Of a stretch of DNA of 64,000 nucleotides, positions 39,056-49,549 are shown piece by piece. Source of the DNA: Prostheceraeus crozeri. Taxonomy: Eukaryota; Platyhelminthes; Polycladida; Euryleptidae. The position numbers and the translations under genes are program-made. The notes below the pieces were generated by a model, which was given only the letters and a program-made list of their open reading frames with translations, was not told the DNA's origin and made no database searches. Positions within the stretch are counted from its first letter, which is position 1. Every line of letters starts with the position of its first letter. The stretch covers positions 806,001 to 870,000 of the forward strand of contig CAJQUW010001979.1 in the NCBI GenBank assembly GCA_907163375.1, written 5' to 3'.

Positions 39056-41289
39056 TTGTGATTTTGTTTGTTTGCTTCCACAAAAAGGAATTTTGACAGT
39101 AATGTTAATATTTCCTTTAAAATAAAAGAGTTCTTTGACGCAAAAAAACTTTTTCTGTTTGAGAAATAGTTTCGTCATTTGCTACACATAAGTGAGAAAA
39201 TGAAGCAACGTTTCTCCAACAATATTCGCTCTGCATAGTGCGTGTGAACGCAATTCAAGGATGCACTTGCTTAGAATTAGTTGTTTGAACGAGGTTGATC
39301 ATGCTTTAAATGACAAACAATTCATTGATACTATACTTTAATCCTGGAATTCCCGATATTTTGGATTCTCGGGGATTAAATCGACGAAACTCCCGCGAAT
39401 ATATACATGCATCTCTAAAATTCACGGGAAATATATTTGTGAAATTCCTGGGAAATTTCGGCAAAAAATCAAACTCATAGAGTAAGTGAGAAAGTCAAGA
39501 AGGTAATTGAGAATAATAATACTTTTCATTTATAATTTTACATTCCGAAGTAAGGCTTTGCATAATTATTTAACCATCAGAAATATGTGCTGCATGTGCG
39601 AAAACTAAAGTGCGTCCTTTGCTCACCTGATGTACATGCATATTATCCAGATTGACTACATTTCAAAAATTGCAATATTTTGCTATTCAAGGAAAGCTGT
39701 CGAACACTTGCAAAATGGAATGCTTTATGCTGCATGCTTTGAATATGGAAGTGACTTAATTTCGTTGACACATTTCCGCTTGAAATGGAACTGTGTTTTC
39801 CACTGCAATAGATAGCAGATAGTCAGGAACCAAAGATTCAGACGCTTCTGATCAAAGAGGTTTAACATAAAACTATGAGGGCAAAAAAATGCCTTTAGAA
39901 ATTGTATGTGCTGGCCCTCGTTCATTTGACGGAAAACTTTTATTTGAACGGAAACTTCCTTTTGTCGAGTTTTTCTATTGATATTCAGTATCCATTGTCC
40001 CATGTAGACTGAAAATTTTGTCTCCAACAAATAAGACAACGTGAGAGAGATAACCTACACATGATACGAAAAGAACTGTTTATTCATTTGAAGCTTGGTG
40101 TCGATCACTCACACTACCAACCACTGATCATTGCAGCAACACAGTCTCGTTAATCTGTGTAGCATCCACATTATGGAAATTAATCCTTTTTCTTCATTCT
40201 CGTGCAACAGGGCTTCAAAAATTGTCCAGTATGTGGTCTCAAGTGCAAATCTTATTCGGGAAAATTATTTCCGGGATTTCCCGAAAGCAAATTTTTCCCA
40301 TTAAATCCTAATTGATGCACTGCACCGATGTCTTTGAGATTCTATCTTCAACACCAACAGGACCTAACGCATCTCGCATCGATTCATTAGAAAAAATTTG
40401 CTTAATTGAAGTACGTGACTGCGACAAAACATTCATTTTAAATTTTTCTGGGTTGCTCTATTTATAATTTTGAAGAAAATTTCTGTTTCAGAATTTGGTT
40501 TCTTTGTTTTTGCAGTTGGACATAACTGATTCATATTAATATACATGTTCATTTAGTGAGAGAAAGGTCATCAACCTGATGTGCTAATCATTAGTAGTGA
40601 GTTGTATGCAACCTTGTTAAATAGAATCACCGGCACTTAAATTACATTCAAAGAATGCTATTCAAAGTGAGATTCAAAATCGTGGAATGACGATAAAGTA
40701 ATAGTCAAATAATATCGTGGAATGACGATTTTCGACGGGCCTTATTCAGCAGCCAACGTAATAAAAATCAAGCTACCTTCTGACAATTTTTTTATTTAGT
40801 GGACAACTTGATGTTGCTTTTAAAAAATATTTGGCATTCATTTGTTCAGATGAATGCATACGAGCATCTTAGAGCAACACAAAAATTGACTTTTTTAACT
40901 TTGTATCAAAACCATAGGTTATTAAGTAGAAATCATTTACAAATTATAGAAAATTGATCGATGAGCATGCGTTAATGGCACCATTGAGCAAAATCTACAT
41001 GTTCTTATTTATGTCGTAGATGTTAAGCAAAAAAATTGCGATAGCAAAAATTGTAATAACCTTTTTAACAAATGAAAAACCATGAAGCGTGTGTCTTAAG
41101 TGAAAAAAGCATGTCTGTCTGCGTAATTAATAAAAAACATTCTATACAAACCCTGTCTATCATAACACTGAAATCCACCCCAGAAATGCGTGCACATAGA
41201 AATATTTTATTTGATCAGCGATTATCGATCTAAAATATCGACTATTCTGTTCAGATAACAGAACGTCGATACATATGTACTCGGGATAC
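39056..41289. other. Intergenic DNA between LINE relics
   Basis: No gene is seen. Blocks of CCCG/CGGG-rich phrases such as TTCCCGATATTTTGG (39350) and GGGATTTCCCGAAAGC (40275) could be remnants of TIR elements, but I could not define paired ends. Confidence 0.5.
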
Positions 41290-41540
41290 AGTTAACCATT
41301 CAGCATGAGTTCTGGACTTCATCAAGGGTCAGTACTGAGCCTATTACTACTTGTTTTGTTAATGGATGCGATCTCATCCGAAACAAGCGGTCTTCCTTTC
41401 GAGGCGCTTTATGCTGATGACCTTGTGCTGATGGTAGATAATGCATGGAAGGATTGCCTGTCGAAGAAAGGATTGAAAATTAATGCTCTCCATAATAATT
41501 CTCATATGCAGCAGTATGAATTTTACAGTCTATAGTTTGA
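41290..41540 (+). mobile_element. RTE-like LINE reverse-transcriptase fragment
   Basis: An open frame starting at 41305 encodes GLHQGSVLS, LLMDAISSETSGLPFEALYADDLVLM, then SKKGLKINA. HQGS-LSP, VMDAIS, YADDLVLM and KGLKVN are consecutive RT motifs of RTE-type LINEs common in invertebrates. The spacing between YADDL and KGLKIN is shorter than usual, suggesting an internal deletion, and the fragment ends without the rest of the protein. Confidence 0.68.
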
Positions 41541-42731
41541 TGTGTGTCTCGCATTGGAGGACATCTCTCACTGTACTTTTCCTCCATACATTAGATAGTC
41601 TATCACGCAAGGACAGTCTGTTCAAAGAAGCACGCTAATTTACATCAGGTGGGTAAAAAAACATGTTTCAAACCTTTTAAACATGCTTTTTATAAAAGTG
41701 TTTTTTACTGTCCTTGCATTCGATTGAAACAATATAAGTTCATCAATTTTGTCGATAAATAAATAGATTCAGCATTTCCAATTAACAATAAGTTAATATT
41801 TATCAAAATTCGACAAAGTGTCTTTCGAAATATTTTTTATTGTAGATGAAATTTCAGAATTGTGATGCTTGCATTATGCTCTGTTAGTGGCGTAAATAAT
41901 AAATAATGTTGCTAAATGTGATGACCACTCGATAGGTGATCCATTTTGATGAAGTCTGATGTAAAGATAAAGCACTCTCAAAAAATTTAGTCGAAAATTA
42001 TTTTCATTAAAAAATTCACTTTACTCTTCGGTATCCAGCACCTCTCGGTCTATGGTAGCGAACTGGCACATGGTTGTATGATGTTTCGGCTCTATTCTTG
42101 TATGATTTTTAGCTGGGTAACATGAGGCTCCCTGGGGAGGAATTCAACATGACAGGAGTAATATGGCACCCGAAGGAGGATTTGTGAGGAATGAGGTTCG
42201 AATGAGCAAGATTTGTTGATTTCCTCCCTAGACAAAGAATTGCGACTGCATTCTTTGTCTAGGGACATAATACATGTAAACAGGCTAATCATTGAAATAG
42301 GTTTACAAATAGACGGTGGCATCAGATTTGGTAACTAAGAAGAGCAATCGACTCAGTAGCAGTGTGCCCGTCGATTTGAGACTGAAACTCACGAACTTGA
42401 CACCTCTAATTCAGGAATTATGTGGTGAGCATCATCCGGCTTAATGCAGTCATCGTCTTTGGTCATTACATGTAACTTTTTGTTGCAATTTTTCTTGATA
42501 ACACTTCCTAAATGCGCATACTTGCATAATTCCTAATTAGTCACCTGAAAAGTCTGCATTTGAAAATGTGTTGTTGCTATCCTTGACTTCTTTTTTAAAA
42601 TTGAATAGGGAAGAATTAAGCATACTTTCTCTGAAGATGATGTGCTGAGTGCATCGAAAGCGCTAAGGAAACGAGTTCGTTTTCATTTTCATTCCAACAA
42701 CAGAGAGATGGGATATCCTCTGATTACAAAC

Positions 42732-43170
42732 TAGTGATGTGCGGTTATAACCGTGGTTGCGGTTAAAAGTACTACGGTTACGGTTCACGTGATCAGCGAT
42801 TACGGTTAATCACGGTTACATTTTGAATTGGAATAATATATACTTTTATTATTTGCTCTCCCTTTGAAATTTTAGATGAGTGACAATTGAATGATGTCTG
42901 AAAGTTGTCATGTGTAAGACTATTATGCAAGTTGTAGTCTATTGCGATGACCAGTAGGTAACTGATTTGCGCTATTGATTCAACGAGCCTATGCGTTCAA
43001 ACGATCAGCAGTCGGATATACATGTGTTTCTGTGGTTAACCGTTGGTTACGGTTGGCTACTGTTAAAAATTACACGCTTGCAGTTGGTTGCGGTTTGTAT
43101 AGGTATCGTATTGTAAGCTATCTGTACAGGTCGGTTACGGCTAAGAAATTTATCTAACCACACATTGCTA
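42732..43170. mobile_element. hAT-type MITE with perfect 8-bp target duplication
   Basis: The element starts TAGTGATGTGCGGTTA and ends TAACCACACATTGCTA, a 16-bp imperfect inverted repeat (two mismatches). It is directly flanked on both sides by TTACAAAC (42724-42731 and 43171-43178), a perfect 8-bp target-site duplication. The 439-bp interior is rich in variants of CGGTTACGGTTA near both ends, typical subterminal repeats of hAT elements, and has no transposase. It is a non-autonomous hAT copy. Confidence 0.88.
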
Positions 43171-43984
43171 TTACAAACATACTTTCAATGTTTAAGGAGG
43201 AATCTGAGCAAAAAGGTTGAGAACTACTGGCAAGCATTGAAAAAGTTGTATTAATAATCACTTCTTAAAAAACGTTTTAAATATGTTTATTCAGTGTATT
43301 TCAAACAGCAAACACTTTGTTTAAAGCACTACCCACCCTGATTTACATCGATCAATCCATCTAGAAGAACTAGTCATACGAAATGTGCAAATATTGATGA
43401 TCATATGAATTTTGTTTCAGTTTAGGAGAAAATAAAGTACAGAGGAGAGACATTAAGCCATGAAGTTCATGAATGATATCCGGCATGACACAGTCTGAAT
43501 TGTCTTCCGGAAATAAATTGTCTGTGACAAACCCTGTTGACAACAGGGAGTTATCGAATGTTAAATTGTAATTCGAAAATTCGATCAGTTGCATGTGTTA
43601 CTTATCTAGAGTCGAGAACAATGCTATAAAACAATATTCGTGCTAATTGCTTCGTTAAGTGATTTGGTTAAGCAACATGTGCGCGAATTTTATGTTGAAG
43701 TCCTTGATATACGTCTGTTGATATGTTTAGAATAGGGCTGGGCTAATGACGCAAAGTGGAGAAACTGAGGACGGAGCCGGCTCCCACGTCAGCCATCCGG
43801 TTCTGTATATCATCAGTTAATCATTTATTCACGTGTTTCTATCCTGCAGAATTTCGCAAACAAATGCAGCTAAAGAAGGTGATTACACTCATTCGCTATG
43901 ATAAGAAAAAGTCATCACAAATATTGTTTTCATCTAATTTGATAGGAAAACTACTCACTGATCAAATTATAGTAAGACGGGTGA

Positions 43985-44115
43985 ACACTTCAACACTTTC
44001 TATTCCCCAAGCGTCTACATACGCTTCATTTATACACTGAACAGCATAAAAGTCAAAAATAGATCACTATCCTTTTTGGACGTCAAGAACACATCCAAAG
44101 TCGCCAAGCGCACTC
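43985..44115 (+). mobile_element. Penelope-like reverse-transcriptase fragment
   Basis: The plus strand encodes YTLNSIKVKNRSLSFLDVKN, similar to the IKFT-E-EENN-LPFLDV segment just after the catalytic palm in Penelope-like RTs. It is a short relic next to other retroelement debris. Confidence 0.45.
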
Positions 44116-44324
44116 AACTCAAAAGTTGCTGATATCTTATGACTTAGAAGAAATACGGATTATTTCTTTCAAATTGTTGAAAGGGTCTCATTGACTTATA
44201 ATTTTCATCGACTTCTAGACTATTTATTGAATAAAGGACTGTAGAACGGCTTTATCGTTTGGTTGATTTCCAACTCTAGCTGATCACACTTTTTCGCGTA
44301 AAAGTGAGGAATTGTTTGGGCCTA

Positions 44325-44460
44325 CCTGTATCTGGGACATCTGGTGACCCGCAGGGATCGGTCTTGGGTCCATTCCTCTTCGACGTTAATATGGGTTCCA
44401 TCCAAATTTCTGCAACGTTCTGTTACTGCAATTCATTATGCAGATGATGTAGCTTCATAA
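44325..44460 (+). mobile_element. LINE reverse-transcriptase fragment (CR1/jockey type)
   Basis: The plus strand reads SGDPQGSVLGPFLFDVN from about 44336, resembling the SGVPQGSVLGPLLF motif. After a frame change, HYADDVAS lies at about 44434-44457. Both motifs are in the correct order and close together, but the copy is short and broken. Confidence 0.6.
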
Positions 44461-44984
44461 AAATGTTCAAACAAACTGCAGCACCATTTCCTTCAGTTGC
44501 ATCGAAAGACAGATGATCATGCTGGATTGCGCTCAATCGCCTGAAATGCAAGGAAATGCTTCTCTGACAAATTTCAATATTCCATCACATCAGTCGTTAG
44601 CTCCTTAAGGATCTGTGGATGTCACTTTTAAAGCAACGTGAGGCCGATATAGCATTTAAGATGAATTGGAGATAAAGCAACTGTTTCATCTTTAAATGTA
44701 TTCCGCGATGCCTTTCGATGGTGCCTCGTCAAATGGTACGTCGTATTTACAGATTTGCCATGATAGAGGGGGTTTACATGTACAAAATGAAATAAAAGAG
44801 AGTTTAAGTCAAAGGACAGAAGTCAGAAGTCAGAAACACGGTAGCGCCAGCATTATCACTGCTTGCTTTTGCACATACAATTTGGGAATTGTGACTTTGA
44901 TGATTGTCGCCGAAATTGTAGTAATAACACTTTGACCAGGTTTGGTGATCTTTTTGAATTACGATATCTTTGCATTTGTGCGTG

Positions 44985-45720
44985 TGACGTCAAACCGCGG
45001 ACAATTGAGAGCTTGTCTTTCTACACCACTACTGTAGCACTACCGTATTCTGATGATCGGGGTCGGGGTCTTTTGTTCATCAGCCATGCCGGAAGATGCT
45101 CGTCCACTCGCTTCGCCAGCCACCGCTCAATCCGTCCAACATAACTGTCGCCGCAGGTACAACAGAAATTTGTAGACGACATAAGACGAACAATTGAGTG
45201 GCAGTATGTCTTTCAGGGATCGTACCGGAACTCTTCCTGTGATAAAAGCTACCTTCGTCTAAATAGATGAAAAAGCTAGAGCAGTTGCGGCACGGACTTT
45301 GGCTTTGACCTCGTTCGAAAACCTTTCGCCCAGAAACGGCATCATAGGAAAGCAGTTTTCTTTGCAGGACTATATTTAGTCTTCTTCTTCCGTGTTTGGA
45401 CGTATCCAGATGTTTTTGATTGCTAAGTTGAATGATTTTAGAAACGTGTTCACAAAACAATTTGTGCTGTTTTCATTGCTCTGTGATAAGATCCACAGCA
45501 CCGGTCTGAAAAATTTGAAGATGCGTGAATTCCTTGCTCGATCGGCACCCACTGCATAATTTTGAAATAACCTGTCTGTTGGGAACTGGAACGTATCGGT
45601 TATCAACTTGCTTGACGTGCAGACGTTAACATTCATTTTTCGTGAAGAGAGTCCGTCTTCGGTAGCGTATAAAAATAAAGTTTGTAACATGAATTTTCTA
45701 CCTTCATGACGTACGTGCAA
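44985..45720 (-). mobile_element. Penelope-like element relic with GIY-YIG endonuclease region
   Basis: Reading the minus strand from 45390 to 45000 gives MPFLGERFSNEVKAKVRAA, then RSLKDILPLNCSSYVVYKF, then CGDSYVGRIERWLAKRVDEH and LPAWL. This is the order found in Penelope-like elements: the RT-to-endonuclease connector, the VVYKF...C strand and the GIY-YIG core (here SYVGR). Sequence upstream to about 45720 is open and may be the end of the RT region. At least one stop and one frameshift interrupt it. Confidence 0.68.
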
Positions 45721-46674
45721 CTGCTCGAATAGAGAATTGACTGATTCGTCTGAAAATTAGCACATCTCAGCTCTACTAAAATTATAGATGATGGACATAA
45801 ATACATTTTGCAGCAATTAATTGGCTCTAATTGCCTTTTTCCATTATACGTTTGGCGACGATAAGAAACATAAATTGATGGTGGCACACGGGATGTTTTG
45901 AATTACTATGTTCCAAAATTGAATTAGATGCCCCCTTTTTAATCAAAGATGCTGTGAATGTGAAAGCAAGATAAATTATACGCAAAAATTATAAGAAAAA
46001 TTGAATCACGGCCAAATCTTTAGGCACTGGCAATCACATAGTTTTAAAGTCCATAATTTAATTCGCTTTGCAGATCAGAAAATTTGATTATTAATTTACT
46101 GAAATGCACATGTGTATCTCACATTTCTGCATAATCAAATGTGTGTGACAGTTAACCAGCTTCAATGTGTCTCGTTAGCCATTATAAAACTGTTAGTAAG
46201 AAAAGACGTCTGCACTTAGATTGTATATTTCAACAAAAAAACAATGATAGGCCTATATACTGCCATTGCTAGTAAAAGAGGCTGATTGCTGATAATGTAA
46301 TCAAACTATTGATTTCAGTGAAACAAAAGTCTCTGATATTATAAAAAGTCGCAAAATCCTGTTTCTCAAGAACAGAATTGGACAGCATAAGCAACTATAT
46401 TCCTAACACATTTTCATTGAAATGAGTAAAAAAGCACTAGTTTATTAAGTCACAAATTCTTTTATACTTGAGTAATTAAGCCATCTTAAGTAATCATTCA
46501 AATTCAAATGAAAAGTAAAAAGAGTGAATATGATGAGTGATGGTAGAGCATCTTACAGTCACTCGAAAGTTGACGCTGTCAACTCTAGTTAATTATTTTT
46601 CTTACTTACTTATTGCGAGATTGATTGCGCCATCGCTATACTGAACTTGCATGACAACAAGAAATTTAGAATGC

Positions 46675-46745
46675 AAATAGCGCTCTGACTCAGTGGAGCA
46701 ATCTTCTCCTTATGCAATCGGTGAGAGTTCGAAACATTTATTAGT
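46675..46745 (+). mobile_element. tRNA-like SINE head
   Basis: TGACTCAGTGG (box A-like, about 46686) and GAGAGTTCGAAAC (box B-like, about 46723) are spaced as in a tRNA promoter. No complete cloverleaf is seen. This is likely a decayed SINE. Confidence 0.35.
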
Positions 46746-47905
46746 AAACTGCTAGAAGTAGATATTGCTAGTAAAGGACTTAAATTTCTGCATTTCAATG
46801 CAGCAGTTTAATTTATTTGAGGTTTTAGAACTTTTCTCGCACCCTATTACAAAACGCTATAAGACGGTCACAAATGGCCCAGCTCGATCGTGTGGCTATT
46901 GACCATTGACGGCAAGTCATTTCAAATTCACTTTTGATATTTCCAAGCAACTTCGTCTACCATACAGGCTCATTTAAGTTTAAAATAAACTACGTCGATC
47001 ACTGCAACTTGTGTTGCAGAATATTGCAAATCAATCATTAACGTCTGTAACAAAGAAATAGGAAATAAAAATTCAAATCTTAGTTGTTAAATGAAATTCA
47101 AGGCTGAAAATCGTTAAGATCAAGAATGGAAATACACGTATTTTAAAAAGAAACGATAAAATGTGAATACCTGCATCATGTCATTTATACAAAAGATCTA
47201 CTTCAAGAGTATTAATGATAAAAAAATTCATTGATGAAAATGACTTCGAACGTAATTCACGACAGGAATGTGCAACTTTTTTAACGCTGTCATTTTTCTA
47301 CTGTTGCGAAGCGTTTTTGAGACTTTCTTAGGCGATCATCTTCTATCCTTCGTCAAGTTAGTGGAAACCAAACAATTCAGTACAATTTCGGCCTCAATTT
47401 CACAATTTAAGTACAAATGTAGCAATAATATATTCATTACTAAAATACTACAAACACAAGAAATTAATTGAATTGTATACTCCTATCCAAAATAATTCAC
47501 CCAAGAAAAAAAACGAAAAATCGTTAGAAACCGGGGCTTGAATGCATAAATTTGAAATATCTACATTAGACTTATTTTGTAAAAAGCGGAAAATTGCGAT
47601 CCCTTCTCCTATCCGCTGAAGATCTTTTCCCTTGCATCTCCCCCAGCAGATAATAACATTGTACTGGACGAACTTTAATTGGCATTAACCATTTTTCTGT
47701 TCCTTTGCAAATCCAGCTGATCAGTTGGTACAATATCAAGTATACCAATCTGTGTACCAATGTATACCAAGTATAACATCCGGCATTTATGTACATATAG
47801 GAATGACGTCATGGTCATTAGTTTTGCTATGCCAGAAAAATCCATGACTAGTCATTCTTTCATAATGGGAAGACTCTGGACAATCTGCGATGTTGTCAAA
47901 ACCTT

Positions 47906-48005
47906 TTTTTATACAATCAACACCGATCCATTCGCCTGGCACTAGGCCGCGATCATGCTTCTGGTACAGTAGGCGGAATGCAACGGTGTTGATCGTATAA
48001 AAATT
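47906..48005. repeat. Long imperfect hairpin (inverted repeat)
   Basis: TTTTTATACAATCAACACCG and following bases to 47937 recur inverted at 47971-48005, with roughly 28 of 33 positions matching, around a 33-base spacer. It could be two abutting transposon ends, a tiny MITE or a hairpin RNA locus. No flanking duplication was identified. Confidence 0.6.
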
Positions 48006-48281
48006 GTCCTTGCCTTAAACCGGGTTGCCGAGTACTCCCACGAGGCATTATTTTAAATTTTGCTAATTTGCATTATGTAAAAATCTATATCACAGGCAAT
48101 AATACGAAATATTTTGATTTCGTATCCAATCACGTTTCCCCAAAATGTAAGCATAACGCTAGTTTAACAACACTTTTAGTTTCAGTTGAGTTTGTCTTTA
48201 ACCCCTATCATAACTAGCTAAATACATGTGCTTCATTAGTGGTTGAATGAGATAAATACACAAGATTGACTTTCAGAGGAT

Positions 48282-49496
48282 TTTATTTATGAAAGAAAGA
48301 ACAAAAACAAGGATTATTGCAGTGTTAACATGGTTTATTCGATTAAGGTACATCATGACGACCTATATTACACATGAACAACAGTACCAGTGACAAATGA
48401 CAAATCGAAAAAAATCTTAACTGAATTCAAGCAGATATGGGATACAACTATACACATAATATAATCTGAAGTTAATGTACAATGAGAATTATATCCTCTA
48501 CTCACAGGACTATGACAGAATGTATAATTCCAACTGGCTACGACGATGACAGGACACACCAACTTTCTCGATTAAAGAAAAATATCACATGTTCGAATAT
48601 GGGTGGGAGATGTTAATTGACAATATGGTCGACTTCAGGTATTCCTATATATTGCACATCAGTCCTCGCCATCACTTATTGGTAGTCATGATTGAAAATA
48701 CTCCTCGTCAAAACTGTAGTTAGAAGAACAAGGAAAAAAATTGATGAACGAAAAACAAGGAACATAATACTTTAAAAACTGTAGGTGTTCTGACACAAAT
48801 CAAGGAATGCTAAAGAGGAATGCTACATTCATTAAATGGAATGAGACAATGTTACTCTGTTTGTTTTAACAGAACACGGAATCTTTGTTTTCATTGCAGA
48901 AAAATAATTGCAAAACAACATGTCGGTCAAACACGGGGAGTCAAGGCGCTTCCCTTGTAAATCGGATGTTAATGCATTAATACGAAATCTCGAAGGGCAC
49001 GAGGGACGCGTCAGGACGCAGCCATTGAGTTCAGTTCCATCAGGAGTATAGACGATTTCTGATCTTCAAAAAAATTCAAATGAAATTGTGACCGACGCCG
49101 CCGCCTTTGCGATATGACGTTAATTCTTCAGGGAATTCCCTATGATATTTTCGTTTAAATTCATGATATGACTCGCCACACTTGAACAGCAGTTCAGCAT
49201 CTCGATCGGGTACAAACGAAAGACTGACTTACATTATACATGCAAGAAACAAACATACTACACGTATGGGTCAATGGACCTGGGAAAAGGACTAGCGACT
49301 ATATACTGCGAGTGTTTTAATAACTTATTTCTTATCTGCGCAATAGGAAGATAGCTAACGTGACCACACAGACCTCCACATTTGTCATTTCAATTTGAGA
49401 CTAGTGAAAGGTACTTCTAGAACATCAAAACTGGTCTACTCTCCGCAGATCACTTCAACAGAATTTTATGTCACCAGAAATGAGGCTCGCATAGGA
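48282..49496 (-). other. Probable RAB3 3' UTR
   Basis: This is the region directly downstream of the RAB3 stop on the minus strand. Minus-strand AATAAA signals lie at 48338-48333 and 48287-48282, implying a 3' UTR of about 1.2 kb. It has no open frame or repeat that I recognise. The assignment rests only on position and the signals. Confidence 0.4.
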
Positions 49497-49549
49497 TCAG
49501 CACTGGCAATTGGAATTTTGGGGGTTTGGGTTTTCTGTCAATCGCGTAC
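49497..49549 (-). CDS. RAB3: RAB3 terminal exon with CQC prenylation motif
   Basis: The acceptor TTTCAG and phase 1 fit the preceding exon. The exon encodes [16 protein letters not shown] followed by TGA (49499-49497). It is too short for a simple ORF scan but is fixed by the splice phase and the Cys-X-Cys end typical of RAB3. Confidence 0.92.

Larger units (their letters stand above)
45721..48281. other. Intergenic DNA between the retroelement relics and the RAB3 3' end
   Basis: This stretch holds a SINE head (46675), a dispersed repeat copy (about 47510-47690) and the hairpin at 47906-48005. No gene is recognised. Confidence 0.55.

Noticed and set aside
39350-40310. Possible TIR element with TTCCCGAA-rich ends
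   Set aside because: Paired ends and target duplications could not be defined.
45080-45460. 126-codon minus-strand frame as a possible gene
   Set aside because: The recognisable Penelope-like blocks run in a different frame; this frame is an overlap artefact within the relic.
34405-46745. True tRNA genes at box A/B matches
   Set aside because: Acceptor and other stems do not pair acceptably; SINE heads are the better explanation.
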